A DNA stretch of 64,000 bases from Haloglomus halophilum (lineage in GTDB: Archaea > Halobacteriota > Halobacteria > Halobacteriales > Haloarculaceae). The notes below the pieces were generated by a model, which saw only the letters and a program-made list of their open reading frames with translations, did not search any database and was not told where the DNA came from. Below are positions 1 through 8,207 of the stretch, piece by piece. Positions within the stretch are counted from its first letter, which is position 1; every line of letters starts with the position of its first letter. The stretch is from assembly GCF_024298885.1 (NCBI RefSeq), contig NZ_CP101166.1:1054001-1118000 (forward strand). Reading direction: 5' to 3'. The position numbers and the translations under genes are program-made.

Positions 1-2
1 AG

Positions 3-416
3 CACGAAGACGGGAAGATAGAGTGCATCTACGTCGATAGCGGGGCGTCGCAGACGCCCCGAGCGAACGGCGAAACCGTGAGCGGCGAGGTGCGCGTCGC
101 CGACGTGGTGGGGACGTTCGACGAGAACCGCTTCTCCTACGACGGCCAGCAGGTCTCGAAGGAGGTCGTCCGGCAGTACCACAAGCGCGAACAGCCCGAG
201 TGGGTGGCGGCCGTCGACGAGGCGAAAGAACGCGCGAAGGCCGAGGACGTGGCCGACTGGCGCGAACTCTGCGAGCGCGACCCCGAACCCCTCCCCGAGC
301 ACGTGGTCGAGGCCATGAGCGACCTGTACTGCGGGGGCGCGAACGCCTACCTCGGGCGGGACCTGTTCGACGCGCCGTCGCTGGCCGACGCCGTGGAGCA
401 GGTTCGGGACCTGTAG
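3..416 (+). CDS. Hypothetical protein, 5'-truncated by window edge
   Basis: The reading frame is open from the first base of the window to a TAG at 414-416, so the true start lies upstream. A GTG at 78 is only an internal alternative. About 137 residues are visible. They are acidic, with a charged helical middle ([17 protein letters not shown]) and an ending [16 protein letters not shown] do not recognise the family. Codon use and acidity fit the neighbours, so it is likely a real gene, convergent with hicA. No membrane segment or signal sequence is seen in the visible part. Confidence 0.6.
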   Translation, partial: HEDGKIECIYVDSGASQTPRANGETVSGEVRVADVVGTFDENRFSYDGQQVSKEVVRQYHKREQPEWVAAVDEAKERAKAEDVADWRELCERDPEPLPEHVVEAMSDLYCGGANAYLGRDLFDAPSLADAVEQVRDL

Positions 417-425
417 GGCAGCGAG

Positions 426-674
426 TCAGCGGTGCTCGTCGACCCACCGGCACCAGGCGTCGAAGTCGTTGGCGCCGCACTGGTCGGCGATGTTCTGGAG
501 CGTCCCCTCTCGAATCCGACCGTGCATCGGAACCGAGACGATGCGCACTTCGTCGGTTTCCGGGTGCTCGTATCGGAGCCGGACGTGGCTCCCCGTGCGG
601 CCGACTGGCCGGAAGTCGTGTTTCCGCAGGACCGCGATTACGTCTCGCCCGGAGAAATCAGTCGGCCGGCTCAC
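426..674 (-). CDS. hicA: HicA-type mRNA interferase toxin
   Basis: This 82-residue protein matches the HicA (YcfA-like) double-stranded-RNA-binding fold: a start near SGRDVIAVLRKHDF, then RTGSHVRLRYEHP with the catalytic-type His30 in the G-S-H motif, then a basic strand and a final helix. HicA toxins cleave mRNA and are neutralised by HicB. The ATG overlaps the end of the upstream hicB by 4 bp (671-674), so the two are translationally coupled. The order here is antitoxin first. Family assignment is by motif and pairing; activity is inferred. Confidence 0.85.
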   Translation of the reverse strand: MSRPTDFSGRDVIAVLRKHDFRPVGRTGSHVRLRYEHPETDEVRIVSVPMHGRIREGTLQNIADQCGANDFDAWCRWVDEHR

Positions 675-919
675 TGCATGAAGTCGGGGAGGTCCTTCGT
701 CTCCTTGACCTCGTCGGGCTCGATTCCAAGCTCCCGCAGGAACGCGTCCTCGTCTTCGATGGGCTCTCCACCTCCTTCGTGCAACTCGACCGCCTCGTCC
801 AGATTCTCCAGCGCCTCCTCACGTGTCGAACCCTGACTGGCGACCCCCGTCGGCTCGTCGATAGCCGTCCACCAGCCGTCCTCGTTCTCGACGAGGCGGA
901 TCTCGCGCCCGGTGCTCAT
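671..919 (-). CDS. hicB: HicB-type antitoxin
   Basis: This 82-residue acidic protein has the HicB partial RNase H-like fold: an N-terminal strand pair (REIRLVENEDGWWTAIDE), the ASQGSTREEALENLDEAVEL segment typical of HicB, and an acidic C-terminus. There is no obvious DNA-binding domain C-terminal to it, as in the short archaeal HicB forms. It precedes and overlaps hicA by 4 bp and should bind and mask the toxin. The ATG at 919 is the only start giving the complete first strand. Confidence 0.85.
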   Translation of the reverse strand: MSTGREIRLVENEDGWWTAIDEPTGVASQGSTREEALENLDEAVELHEGGGEPIEDEDAFLRELGIEPDEVKETKDLPDFMQ

Positions 920-987
920 ACGTCGGCTAGCGCGGGTTCGTATTTGAATCCTCGTCCGCTCGCCCCGTCACCGCCTCGCTCGGCCGA

Positions 988-1980
988 TCAGTCGTCCTCG
1001 GACGAGGCCGACTCCGTGGCGACATCAACGTCCACGTCGTACTCCAGTCCCGCACCGTCACGCGGCTCGCTGGGCCGGAGTGCGTCGGCCTCCTCGGGGA
1101 GCCCGAGCTGGTACTGCGAGCGGTCCACGTCGTCGCGGAACTCCGTGCGCCCGTGGTAGACCGACACCGCGTCGTCGAGATGGAGCCGGACGGCCTCGAC
1201 GAGCGCGGCCGCCTCGAGTGGCTGGCCCCGGCGCTCGAGTTCCTCGGCGTCGGCGCCGGCGGGCGCGTCGAAGACGCGCTGGGTGATGATGGGCCCCTGG
1301 TCGAGGTCCGTCGTGACGTAGTGGGCCGTGACGCCGGCCACACGCACGCCCTCTTCGCGGGCCTGTCGGTAGGCCTCGGCGCCGGGGAACGCCGGGAGCA
1401 GCGACGGGTGGACGTTGATGATACGGCTCTCGTAGCGGAAGACGACGTTCGGGCTGAGGATGCGCATGTACCGCGCCAGCACCACGAGGTCGACCTCGTA
1501 CTCCGCGAGCAGGTCGAGCAGGCGGTTCTCGTCGGGGACGCCCTTCTCGTCGCCGATGTTGTAGAAGTCGACGCCGCGCTCGGCGGCAAGCGGTTCGAGG
1601 TCGTCGTGGTTCCCGATGACGACCGATATCTCGGCGTCGAGTTCCCCCTCCTCGCGGGCCTGGAACAGCGCCTCCAGGCAGTGGGACTCCTTCGTCACGA
1701 GGACGGCGATGCGGTCGGTCTGGCGGTCGCTCGGGAACCGGACCTGGATGTCGACGCCGAGTTCGTCGCCGAGTTCGGTCAGGTCGCCGCGGAGCTTCTC
1801 GTCCGTGACGACCATCTCCTCGGTGTCGACGTGGAGCGTCATCCGGAAGACGCCGTCACGGACCGCCTGGTCGAGGTCCTCGATGTTGATGCCGCGCTCG
1901 AATAGCAGCGAGGTGACCCGGGCGATGAGCCCCTTCTTGTCGTCGCCGACGACGACGATCTCCGTGTAGTGGCGGGTCAC
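988..1980 (-). CDS. purU: Formyltetrahydrofolate deformylase (ACT + formyltransferase domains)
   Basis: 330 residues. An N-terminal ACT domain (about 5-80, with DDKKGLIARVTSLLFERGINI) is followed by a formyl transferase domain (about 88-285). The formyltransferase active-site blocks are visible: NVHPSLLPAFPG (His191), GVTAHYV (His220) and DQGPII (Asp228). PurU hydrolyses 10-formyl-THF to formate plus THF, feeding formate-dependent purine synthesis. The C-terminal 45 residues are an acidic tail not present in bacterial PurU. The start is GTG at 1980, just before the ACT strand. purS and purQ lie 1 kb away on the other strand. Confidence 0.9.
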   Translation of the reverse strand: MTRHYTEIVVVGDDKKGLIARVTSLLFERGINIEDLDQAVRDGVFRMTLHVDTEEMVVTDEKLRGDLTELGDELGVDIQVRFPSDRQTDRIAVLVTKESHCLEALFQAREEGELDAEISVVIGNHDDLEPLAAERGVDFYNIGDEKGVPDENRLLDLLAEYEVDLVVLARYMRILSPNVVFRYESRIINVHPSLLPAFPGAEAYRQAREEGVRVAGVTAHYVTTDLDQGPIITQRVFDAPAGADAEELERRGQPLEAAALVEAVRLHLDDAVSVYHGRTEFRDDVDRSQYQLGLPEEADALRPSEPRDGAGLEYDVDVDVATESASSEDD

Positions 1981-2119
1981 GCGACCACCTCGGCGGGCGT
2001 TGAACTGGTCATACCCGCCCTGAGCGCCCGCGCCGGCAAAAGCGCGCCGCTCTCGGTGCGAGCCCAGGGCGGCGCGGCCGGGTGCGGAGGTTTATCACCC
2101 GGCGCGCGCCACCGTCCCG

Positions 2120-2731
2120 GTGAGCGAGTTCCCAATGGAGTACGACGGCGACCGGCTCGTCATCGAGAAGGAGACCCTGTCGAACCTGGACGAGTTCGTC
2201 CTCCAGTTCACCGAGGTTCTGGACCAAGCGGGAGTCCAGTACGTCGTCGTGGCCGGCTACGTGGCGATACTACTCGGCCGGTCGCGGGCGACGGAGGACG
2301 TGGATGTCATCATCGAACCGCTCTCCGAGTCGGAGACGGACGCGCTCGCCGAGGCGCTTGATGACGCCGGCTACTGGGGCGTCGAGGAGCCGCTGGAGCA
2401 CATGTACGACCGACTGACCGACGACATCGCGACCCGAGTCGCCCCGGATGGCGAGGTGATCCCGAACTTCGAGGTCGTCTTCCCGCAGGACGGGTACGAC
2501 CGTCACTCCCTCGCCGAGGCCATCGAAGCCGAACTCGCCGGTCGAACGCTCCGGATCGGGCCGCTCGAACTACAGGTTGCGTACAAACTGCACCTGGGGT
2601 CGCAGAAGTACTTCGAGGACGCCCTCCACCTGTACACCCTGTTCGCCGACAGACTCGATACCGAGGAACTCGAACGGTTCGTCGACGGCTTCGAGGTGAA
2701 CGACAGCTATGAGCGACTCAGAGACGCCTGA
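2120..2731 (+). CDS. Nucleotidyltransferase-fold protein (DUF6036/AbiEii-like)
   Basis: 203 residues. After an N-terminal helix comes AGYVAILLGRSRATEDVDVI, which resembles the nucleotidyltransferase signature (Gly-rich turn, then D-x-D; here D-V-D). This is the arrangement of DUF6036/AbiEii-type proteins, which occur alone or as toxins of toxin-antitoxin pairs. The end overlaps the next small gene by 23 bp, so the two are probably co-transcribed. The start used is GTG at 2120; ATG at 2135 is a fair alternative. Substrate and true role are unknown. Confidence 0.75.
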   Translation: MSEFPMEYDGDRLVIEKETLSNLDEFVLQFTEVLDQAGVQYVVVAGYVAILLGRSRATEDVDVIIEPLSESETDALAEALDDAGYWGVEEPLEHMYDRLTDDIATRVAPDGEVIPNFEVVFPQDGYDRHSLAEAIEAELAGRTLRIGPLELQVAYKLHLGSQKYFEDALHLYTLFADRLDTEELERFVDGFEVNDSYERLRDA

Positions 2732-2981
2732 CCTGGACGAACTCGAGGCCAAGCACGAGCGCAACCGCCAGCAGCGCCTCGAGTTCGTCAAGTTCTGGGC
2801 CGAGTACGTCCGCACCCACCCGGACGAGGAGTGGGCCCGCCAGCAGGCAGTCGTCATCGACGGACAGGTCGACCCGCCGGCCCTGGACGGCGCCACCGAG
2901 GACCCGGACGGCGCCACCGAGGACCCGGACGGCGCCACCGAGGACCTGGACGGCGCCACCGAGGACCCGGACGGCGACTGA
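2709..2981 (+). CDS. Small acidic protein with tandem heptad repeat tail
   Basis: 90 residues. The N-terminal half is a charged helix (LDELEAKHERNRQQRLEFVKFWAEYV). The C-terminal 35 residues are four copies of DGATEDP (one reads DGATEDL) encoded by a 21-bp tandem repeat. It overlaps the 3' end of the nucleotidyltransferase gene by 23 bp. It could be that protein's partner or antitoxin, but this is inference from position and size only. The repeat number is likely to vary between strains by slippage. No known domain is recognised. Confidence 0.7.
   Translation: MSDSETPDLDELEAKHERNRQQRLEFVKFWAEYVRTHPDEEWARQQAVVIDGQVDPPALDGATEDPDGATEDPDGATEDLDGATEDPDGD
2886..2969 (+). repeat. Coding 21-bp tandem repeat, 4 units
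   Basis: The unit gacggcgccaccgaggac+ccg occurs four times head to tail inside the small acidic protein. The third unit has one change (ccg to ctg). Because the unit is a multiple of three, gain or loss of units keeps the frame. Confidence 0.9.
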
Positions 2982-3034
2982 CTCGCGCCCCGCACAACAG
3001 AACCGTTTTGTCCGGCCGCCACCGCCCCTCGGAC

Positions 3035-3286
3035 ATGACCGCCTACACCGCCGTCGTGACGGTCCGACTCAAGCACGGCGTGCTGGACCCGGAGGCCGAA
3101 CGGACACAGGAGGCGCTCGAACGGCTGGGGTTCGAGCTGGCCGACCTCCGCTCGGCGGACCGCTTCGAGGTCGACCTCGACGCCGAGTCGTCCGAGGCCG
3201 CCGCCGACCGCGCCGAGGAGATGGCCGAGCGACTGCTCGCCAACCCCACCATCCACGACTACACCGTGGAGGTCGAGGAGCGGTGA
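3035..3286 (+). CDS. purS: Phosphoribosylformylglycinamidine synthase subunit PurS
   Basis: 83 residues with the PurS fold: an N-terminal strand YTAVVTVRLKHGVLDPE followed by RTQEALERLGFEL and a C-terminal NPTIHDYTVEVEE. PurS bridges PurL and PurQ in the three-part FGAM synthase that converts FGAR to FGAM with glutamine in step 4 of purine synthesis. The ATG at 3035 is preceded by a short AT-richer stretch (aaccgttttg). purQ follows after 46 bp on the same strand, so they form an operon. purL is not in the window. Confidence 0.92.
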   Translation: MTAYTAVVTVRLKHGVLDPEAERTQEALERLGFELADLRSADRFEVDLDAESSEAAADRAEEMAERLLANPTIHDYTVEVEER

Positions 3287-3332
3287 CGGTTGCACACATG
3301 ACGGCGACGCCCGGTTCGGCGAGGTGGTCGCT

Positions 3333-4010
3333 GTGACTGTCGCCGTCATCCGCTTCGGCGGCTCGAACTGCGACCGCGACGCCGTCCGCGCGCTGGAGCA
3401 CCTCGGCGTCGACGCCGAGATCGTCTGGCACGAGGACGGCCTCCCGGCCGACCTCGCCGGCGTCGTCATCCCCGGCGGGTTCTCCTACGGGGACTACCTC
3501 CGGGCCGGCGCGATGGCCGCCCGCTCGCCCATCATGGACGAGGTCCGCGCGGTCGCCGACGAGGGGACGCCCGTCCTCGGCGTCTGCAACGGCGCACAGA
3601 TCGGCTCCGAGTCCGGCCTCACGCCGGGTGCGTTCACGACCAACCGGAGCGCCCGCTTCCAGTGCGAGCACGTCCACTGCCGCGTCGAGCGCGCCGACAC
3701 CCCGTTCACGGGCGCGTTCGAGGAGGGGGCTGTCATCGAGTTGCCCATCGCTCACGGCGAGGGCCGCTTCGAGGTCGACGAGGACCGCTACGACGCGCTC
3801 GTCGACGAGGACCGCGTGCTGTTCCGCTACTGCGACGCCGACGGGAACGTGACCGACGCCGCGAACCCGAACGGCTCGAAGGGGAACGTCGCCGGCGTGC
3901 TGGGCGAGCGCGAGTCCGTCGCGGTGCTGATGCCCCACCCCGAGCGCGCGACGCTGCCGGACCTCCACGCCGGCACCGACGGACAGGGGCTGCTGCGGGC
4001 GTTCGCCTGA
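3333..4010 (+). CDS. purQ: Phosphoribosylformylglycinamidine synthase glutaminase subunit PurQ
   Basis: 225 residues of class I glutamine amidotransferase fold. The N-terminus (MTVAVIRFGGSNCDRD) is typical of PurQ. The nucleophile is Cys85 in GVCNGAQ, and the His202/Glu204 pair lies in PHPERA near the C-terminus. It releases ammonia from glutamine for PurL. GTG at 3333 is chosen over GTG at 3324 because it begins exactly at the conserved first strand. The length is normal for archaeal PurQ. Cotranscribed with purS. Confidence 0.93.
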   Translation: MTVAVIRFGGSNCDRDAVRALEHLGVDAEIVWHEDGLPADLAGVVIPGGFSYGDYLRAGAMAARSPIMDEVRAVADEGTPVLGVCNGAQIGSESGLTPGAFTTNRSARFQCEHVHCRVERADTPFTGAFEEGAVIELPIAHGEGRFEVDEDRYDALVDEDRVLFRYCDADGNVTDAANPNGSKGNVAGVLGERESVAVLMPHPERATLPDLHAGTDGQGLLRAFA

Positions 4011-4124
4011 CGGCTTCGGTTCACCATAGTCGAGATATTTAGCCCATTAATCTACTAATAGACATATTCAAACTATACCTCACCATCAATCGAAAAGTTC
4101 GGAGGGCAACCAGCAGACACCGAC

Positions 4125-5444
4125 TCACTCGTCGTCCGATTCGGCGTCCGCCGTCTCCTCCTCCGCCTCGAGCCCCTCCACGTCGACCTCCTCGGCCAGC
4201 TCCTCGTCGGCCGCGGCGATCTCCTTCTCGTCGGCCCGGGCGATGCGGGCGGCGAAGTTCTCCACCCCGGCGCCGCCGAGGGCGGACTGGGCGAGCAGGT
4301 GACCGCCGATGACAGCCGGTGAGACGACCGTGTTGGCGCCGGCACGCTTCAGCTTCTTCTCGTTCTGCCGCTCCGTGGCGGCCGCGACGATGTTCAGGTC
4401 TGGGTTGAGTTCGCGGGCGGTCAGAATCGCGAGGGCGTCCTGCGCGTCGTCGTCGGTGGCGGCCACCAGCGCACGAGCCCGCTCGATACCGGCCTGGCGG
4501 AGTGGGTCCTCGTCGGAGGGGTCCGCGACGACGACGTCGATGTCGCGGTTCCGGAGGCGTCGGGCCTTCTCCTCGTCGCGGGTGATGACGATGAAGTCGA
4601 CCCGGCCCAGTTCCTCGATGATCGGTTCCGTCATGTCGCTGAACCCGACCACGATGACGTGGTCGTCCAGCAGTTCCAGTCGTGATTCGTTCATGGTTCC
4701 GAGTGCCTCGGCGAGGCGGGCCTCGATGGCCGGTGTCAGCAGCGTCCCCAGCGCGACCGCGAACGACGCCGTCCCGATGACCAGCGCGCTCATCGCGAAC
4801 AGCTTCGCGGTCTCGGTCTCGGGGGTCACGTCGCCGTACCCCACCGTGGAGGCGGTGACCAGGGCGAAGTAGAACGCGTCGGTCAGGGAGTCGACGCCGG
4901 TGAAGCCGTCCTGCAGGGCGAACGCGCCGGCGGTGCCGTACACCTGCGCCCCGACGATGGCCGCCAGCGCCGCCAGCTGTGTCGTTCCGAGGTCGAACTC
5001 CCGGTCGAACGTCCGGAAGTTGATGAGCAGGCCGAGCAGCGACAGCACGGAGAGCGCGACCAGCGGTGTCGCGACGGGGATGGTCCGGCCGGCGACCGCC
5101 ACCCCGGTGGAGCCGACGAGTCCCTGGAACGCCGTCACGGGGAGCAGGACGACCGCGATGCCCCAGGCGACACGGACCCCCCGGCGGAGGCCGGCAGTGG
5201 TGGCGAGGAGGATGAAGCCCGTGAGCGCGCCGGTGAACCCGAACGCCTGCTCGACGGACTGGGGGACGTACGCCGAGAGCAGTCCGGACGTCTCCGTGCC
5301 ACCGATGTTGATGATTCCGGTGGCGATAGAGAGGAGAGCGACGACGGTGACGAGGCCGATGGCCGCACGGACCCGGAACAGCGACCGCCCGGCCCGCCGA
5401 ACCGACCGCTGGGCCTCGTCCAGTTCCTCGTCGACGCCACTCAT
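4125..5444 (-). CDS. Six-TM potassium channel with RCK (TrkA-N) domain
   Basis: 439 residues. Hydrophobic segments near 28-46, 68-88, 92-112, 122-142, 155-177 and 212-236 suggest a 6-TM channel rather than the minimal 2-TM form. The selectivity filter TVGYGD is at 200-205, just before the last helix. An RCK/TrkA-N Rossmann domain starts at about 262 (HVIVVGFSD) and runs to about 385, followed by a very acidic tail. It likely conducts K+ under nucleotide or ligand control, which matters for salt-in osmoadaptation. A TATA-like box lies 24-31 nt upstream, so the transcript is nearly leaderless. Confidence 0.88.
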   Translation of the reverse strand: MSGVDEELDEAQRSVRRAGRSLFRVRAAIGLVTVVALLSIATGIINIGGTETSGLLSAYVPQSVEQAFGFTGALTGFILLATTAGLRRGVRVAWGIAVVLLPVTAFQGLVGSTGVAVAGRTIPVATPLVALSVLSLLGLLINFRTFDREFDLGTTQLAALAAIVGAQVYGTAGAFALQDGFTGVDSLTDAFYFALVTASTVGYGDVTPETETAKLFAMSALVIGTASFAVALGTLLTPAIEARLAEALGTMNESRLELLDDHVIVVGFSDMTEPIIEELGRVDFIVITRDEEKARRLRNRDIDVVVADPSDEDPLRQAGIERARALVAATDDDAQDALAILTARELNPDLNIVAAATERQNEKKLKRAGANTVVSPAVIGGHLLAQSALGGAGVENFAARIARADEKEIAAADEELAEEVDVEGLEAEEETADAESDDE

Positions 5445-5467
5445 GGACGCGCAGTCTCCCCCATCCG

Positions 5468-5475
5468 ACTAAACT
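5468..5475 (-). promoter_or_regulatory. TATA box of the RCK channel gene
   Basis: On the minus strand the sequence reads AGTTTAGT, 24-31 nt before the ATG at 5444. That is the usual spacing for a leaderless haloarchaeal transcript. Seen in sequence; promoter function is inferred. Confidence 0.45.
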
Positions 5476-5563
5476 ACCGTGGTCGCGGCCGGGGGCCTCG
5501 CCGGGGACCGTCGCCGCCCGGCCGAGCGTCGCGCGGCCGGTCCACGGACCGCTCCGGTAGTCG

Positions 5564-5569
5564 TTTAAC
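5564..5569 (+). promoter_or_regulatory. TATA box of the TrkA-C-like gene pair
   Basis: TTTAAC stands 23-28 nt before the ATG at 5592 within a GC-rich background, the position expected for a haloarchaeal TATA element giving a leaderless mRNA. Confidence 0.45.
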
Positions 5570-5591
5570 CGTCCCCGCCATCGGAGCGCGC

Positions 5592-6893
5592 ATGGCTCCA
5601 CTCCCCGTCGAGGTCGTCCTCGGCATCTATCTGGGGGTGCTCACCGGCATCATCCCGGCACTGGTCGCCTGGGGGCTCGGCTTCATCTTCAAGTACGTCA
5701 CCGGGGTCTCCATCCCCGGCTTCGGTGTGGTCGTCCTCGCGCTCGCTATCGCGGGCGTCAACGGCGGCCTGCTGGCCCTGACCGACCAGACCGTCACGAG
5801 GCAGGCCACGGGCCCGGTCGTCGTGGTCGCCATCCTCGTCGTGCTGATGATGTCGCTGTACGCCCACGCGAAAGGCGACGCGATGGGCGCGGCGTTCCCC
5901 AAACGCGTCTCGCTCCAGAAACTCCGCGACCAGACGCTCTCGGCCGACGTGGTGGAACTGGTCGGCGGCCGTGGACAGGTCCGGGTCGCGGTGGTCGGCG
6001 AGGTGGCCGACATGGAGGGCTACCCGCCGCTCCCGGACGACATCCGCGCCGAGATCCGCGACGGGGACTGGACCTTCCCCGCCGATCTCCCCATCGGCGA
6101 ACTGGAATCGCGGTTCGCCGACCGCCTCCGGACGGAGTTCGACTGCGCCGAGGTGACCGTCAGTATCGACGAGCGCGGCCAGGCGACTGTCGCGGCCGCA
6201 CCGCCGCTGGCCGGCCTCTCGAAGCGCGTCCCCGAGGGCCACCGCGCCGTCTCCGTCGACGCGCTGCTCCCGACGGGCCTCGCACGCGGCGACCGCGTCA
6301 CCGTCCGCACCGACGGCGGCGCGGTCGACGGGACCGTCCTCAGTGCGAAGACCGGGACGCCGCCGGCACCGACCCGGACGCCGGACCCCCCCGGCGCGGC
6401 CGCCAGCGCCAGCGGTGACCTCTCTCCGCCGGCTGGCCGCGAGGAACGGGACGACGACGCCCGGACGGACGGCGGGACCGTCGCCGAGGCCGCCGAAGTG
6501 CCCCCGCCGCGGGCACCGACGACCACCGGCGGCGACGGCCGGCTGACGGTCACGGTCCCGCGGAGCGACGCGGACACCCTCCTGGCGGCCGACCGGGGTC
6601 GCGTGGTGGTCCGCTCGCGGGGGCGGCGCCGCGAGTTCGAACTCCTCTCGCTGCTCCGCCGGGCCGGGAAACGAATCCGGCGGCTGACGCTCCGTGCCGA
6701 CGGCGCCCTCGACGGCGCGAGCATCGGAAACGCGAGCGTCCGGGAGACGTACGGTGTGGCGGTGCTCGCGGTCCGAACGGCCGAGGGCTGGGCGTTCGCC
6801 CCCTCGGGGGAGACGGAACTCGCCCCCGGCGACGAACTGTTCGCCATCGGGACACGCGAGTCGCTCGACGCGTTCGCGGAGGCGGTCGCATGA
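5592..6893 (+). CDS. Membrane protein with TrkA-C-like domains (potassium transport regulator)
   Basis: 433 residues. Three N-terminal membrane segments (about 7-35, 43-63, 73-92) are followed by two soluble regions separated by a Pro/Ala-rich linker (about 255-305). The last region (LFAIGTRESLDAFAEA, with PGDELFAIG before it) resembles a TrkA-C/RCK-C ligand-binding fold. Haloarchaeal homologues are usually annotated as TrkA-type potassium regulators. The stop overlaps the next gene by 4 bp (ATGA), so the two are coupled. It is divergent from the RCK channel gene. The ligand is unknown. Confidence 0.75.
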   Translation: MAPLPVEVVLGIYLGVLTGIIPALVAWGLGFIFKYVTGVSIPGFGVVVLALAIAGVNGGLLALTDQTVTRQATGPVVVVAILVVLMMSLYAHAKGDAMGAAFPKRVSLQKLRDQTLSADVVELVGGRGQVRVAVVGEVADMEGYPPLPDDIRAEIRDGDWTFPADLPIGELESRFADRLRTEFDCAEVTVSIDERGQATVAAAPPLAGLSKRVPEGHRAVSVDALLPTGLARGDRVTVRTDGGAVDGTVLSAKTGTPPAPTRTPDPPGAAASASGDLSPPAGREERDDDARTDGGTVAEAAEVPPPRAPTTTGGDGRLTVTVPRSDADTLLAADRGRVVVRSRGRRREFELLSLLRRAGKRIRRLTLRADGALDGASIGNASVRETYGVAVLAVRTAEGWAFAPSGETELAPGDELFAIGTRESLDAFAEAVA

Positions 6894-8128
6894 CGGGACT
6901 CGCCGCGTTCGACACCCTCCTCCAGTCGATGGGCGGGCTCGGCTCGGTGCTGGGCATCCCGGTGCGGTCGCTCGTCAACGCGGCCGGACTGGCGGTGCTG
7001 GCGTTCGCGCTCGGCGGCGGCATCGGCCTCGTCCACCGCTGGTACGCCGACCAGACGGTCCCCGAAGGGCTCTCCGTGCTGGTCGGGTTGAGCGGCGTCG
7101 CGCTCTCGCTCAACACCGACTTCGCACTCGCGCAGGTCATCGACGACCAGACCGCCATCCTGGCGCTCGAGACGGCCGTGTTCAACGTCAGCGTCTTCCT
7201 CGCCGCCGGCCTCACCGCGGCGGCCGGGGGACGCGCCGGTGACCGCCTCGGTGCCGGCACGTTCGCCCTGACCGGCGGCGACCGCGTCGACCGCGAGGTT
7301 TCGAAGGTCGTCAGGGCCGTCGGGCGGGTCGTCACCGTCGACCTCCCGGACACCGAGGACATCGGTGACATCGAGGGGTACGACCCGGTTCCACCCGAAA
7401 CGAAGGCGGAGTTCGGGGGCGCGACGCTCGTCTTCCCCCGGCGTCTGACCGTCGAGGAGCTCCGCAAACGCCTGGTCGAGCGCCTCAAGACCGACTACGG
7501 CGTCGGACAGGTGGACCTGGAACTCGACGAGGACGGCGTCGTGGAGTACCTCGCGGTCGGCTCCCGCGAGTCCGGCATCGGCCCCTCGCTCCCGCCCGGG
7601 ACCGCCGCGGTCCCCGTCCGCGCGGACCCGCCCCACGCGGCCCGGGCCGGCGACGTGGTGCAGGTGTTCCGGCCCGCCGCCGGCGAGAGCGGCCCGGAAC
7701 GCGTGACGACGGCAGAGGTCCGCGGAAGCGCCGACGACACGGTGACGCTGGCCGTCGACGAGGCCGAGGCCGACGCGTTCGACGATACGACACGCTATCG
7801 GCTCGCGACGCTCCCCATCGCCGCGCGCGCCGACCGCGAGTTCGCCTCCCTCCTCCGCGCGGCCGAGGAGACGATGGGCGTCGCCACCGTCGCCGAGGGC
7901 AGCCCGCTGGTCGGTGTGAGCCTCGGCGGCCTCGCGGTGTCGGTCGCGGCCGTCCGCCCCGCCGAGGGGGCCGTCGAGGCCATCCCCTCCCGAACCCGGA
8001 CACTCGCCGCCGGCGACACGGTCTACGCCGTCGCACGACCGGCACTCCTGCGACGGCTGGAGGCCGCCGCCCGCGGCGACGCCGACGCCGAGCCGCCACT
8101 GGCGGACGCCGCCGGACGCAGCGACTGA
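6890..8128 (+). CDS. Membrane protein with TrkA-C-like domains, paralogue of the upstream gene
   Basis: 412 residues with the same plan as the upstream gene: three N-terminal TM segments (about 20-50, 60-80, 90-115), then repeated soluble domains. A shared block can be aligned (IEGYDPVPPETKAEF here, MEGYPPLPDDIRAEI upstream). The end (TLAAGDTVYAVARPALLRRLE) resembles RCK-C. Translation is coupled through a 4-bp overlap. The two probably form a heteromeric membrane complex in K+ handling. This is inference from pairing, co-localisation with a channel gene and domain type. Confidence 0.75.
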   Translation: MTGLAAFDTLLQSMGGLGSVLGIPVRSLVNAAGLAVLAFALGGGIGLVHRWYADQTVPEGLSVLVGLSGVALSLNTDFALAQVIDDQTAILALETAVFNVSVFLAAGLTAAAGGRAGDRLGAGTFALTGGDRVDREVSKVVRAVGRVVTVDLPDTEDIGDIEGYDPVPPETKAEFGGATLVFPRRLTVEELRKRLVERLKTDYGVGQVDLELDEDGVVEYLAVGSRESGIGPSLPPGTAAVPVRADPPHAARAGDVVQVFRPAAGESGPERVTTAEVRGSADDTVTLAVDEAEADAFDDTTRYRLATLPIAARADREFASLLRAAEETMGVATVAEGSPLVGVSLGGLAVSVAAVRPAEGAVEAIPSRTRTLAAGDTVYAVARPALLRRLEAAARGDADAEPPLADAAGRSD

Positions 8129-8207
8129 CCGCCTCGGCTTCCCTCGCGCTGCCCGTGACTCTCGACGCGCGATGAGCGGCACGACCAGCCACAGTGACAC
8201 GTTCGTC

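Noticed and set aside
39..420. Start of the first gene at GTG 78
   Set aside because: The frame is open to the window start, and the upstream residues ([16 protein letters not shown]) look like protein, so the gene probably begins outside the window.
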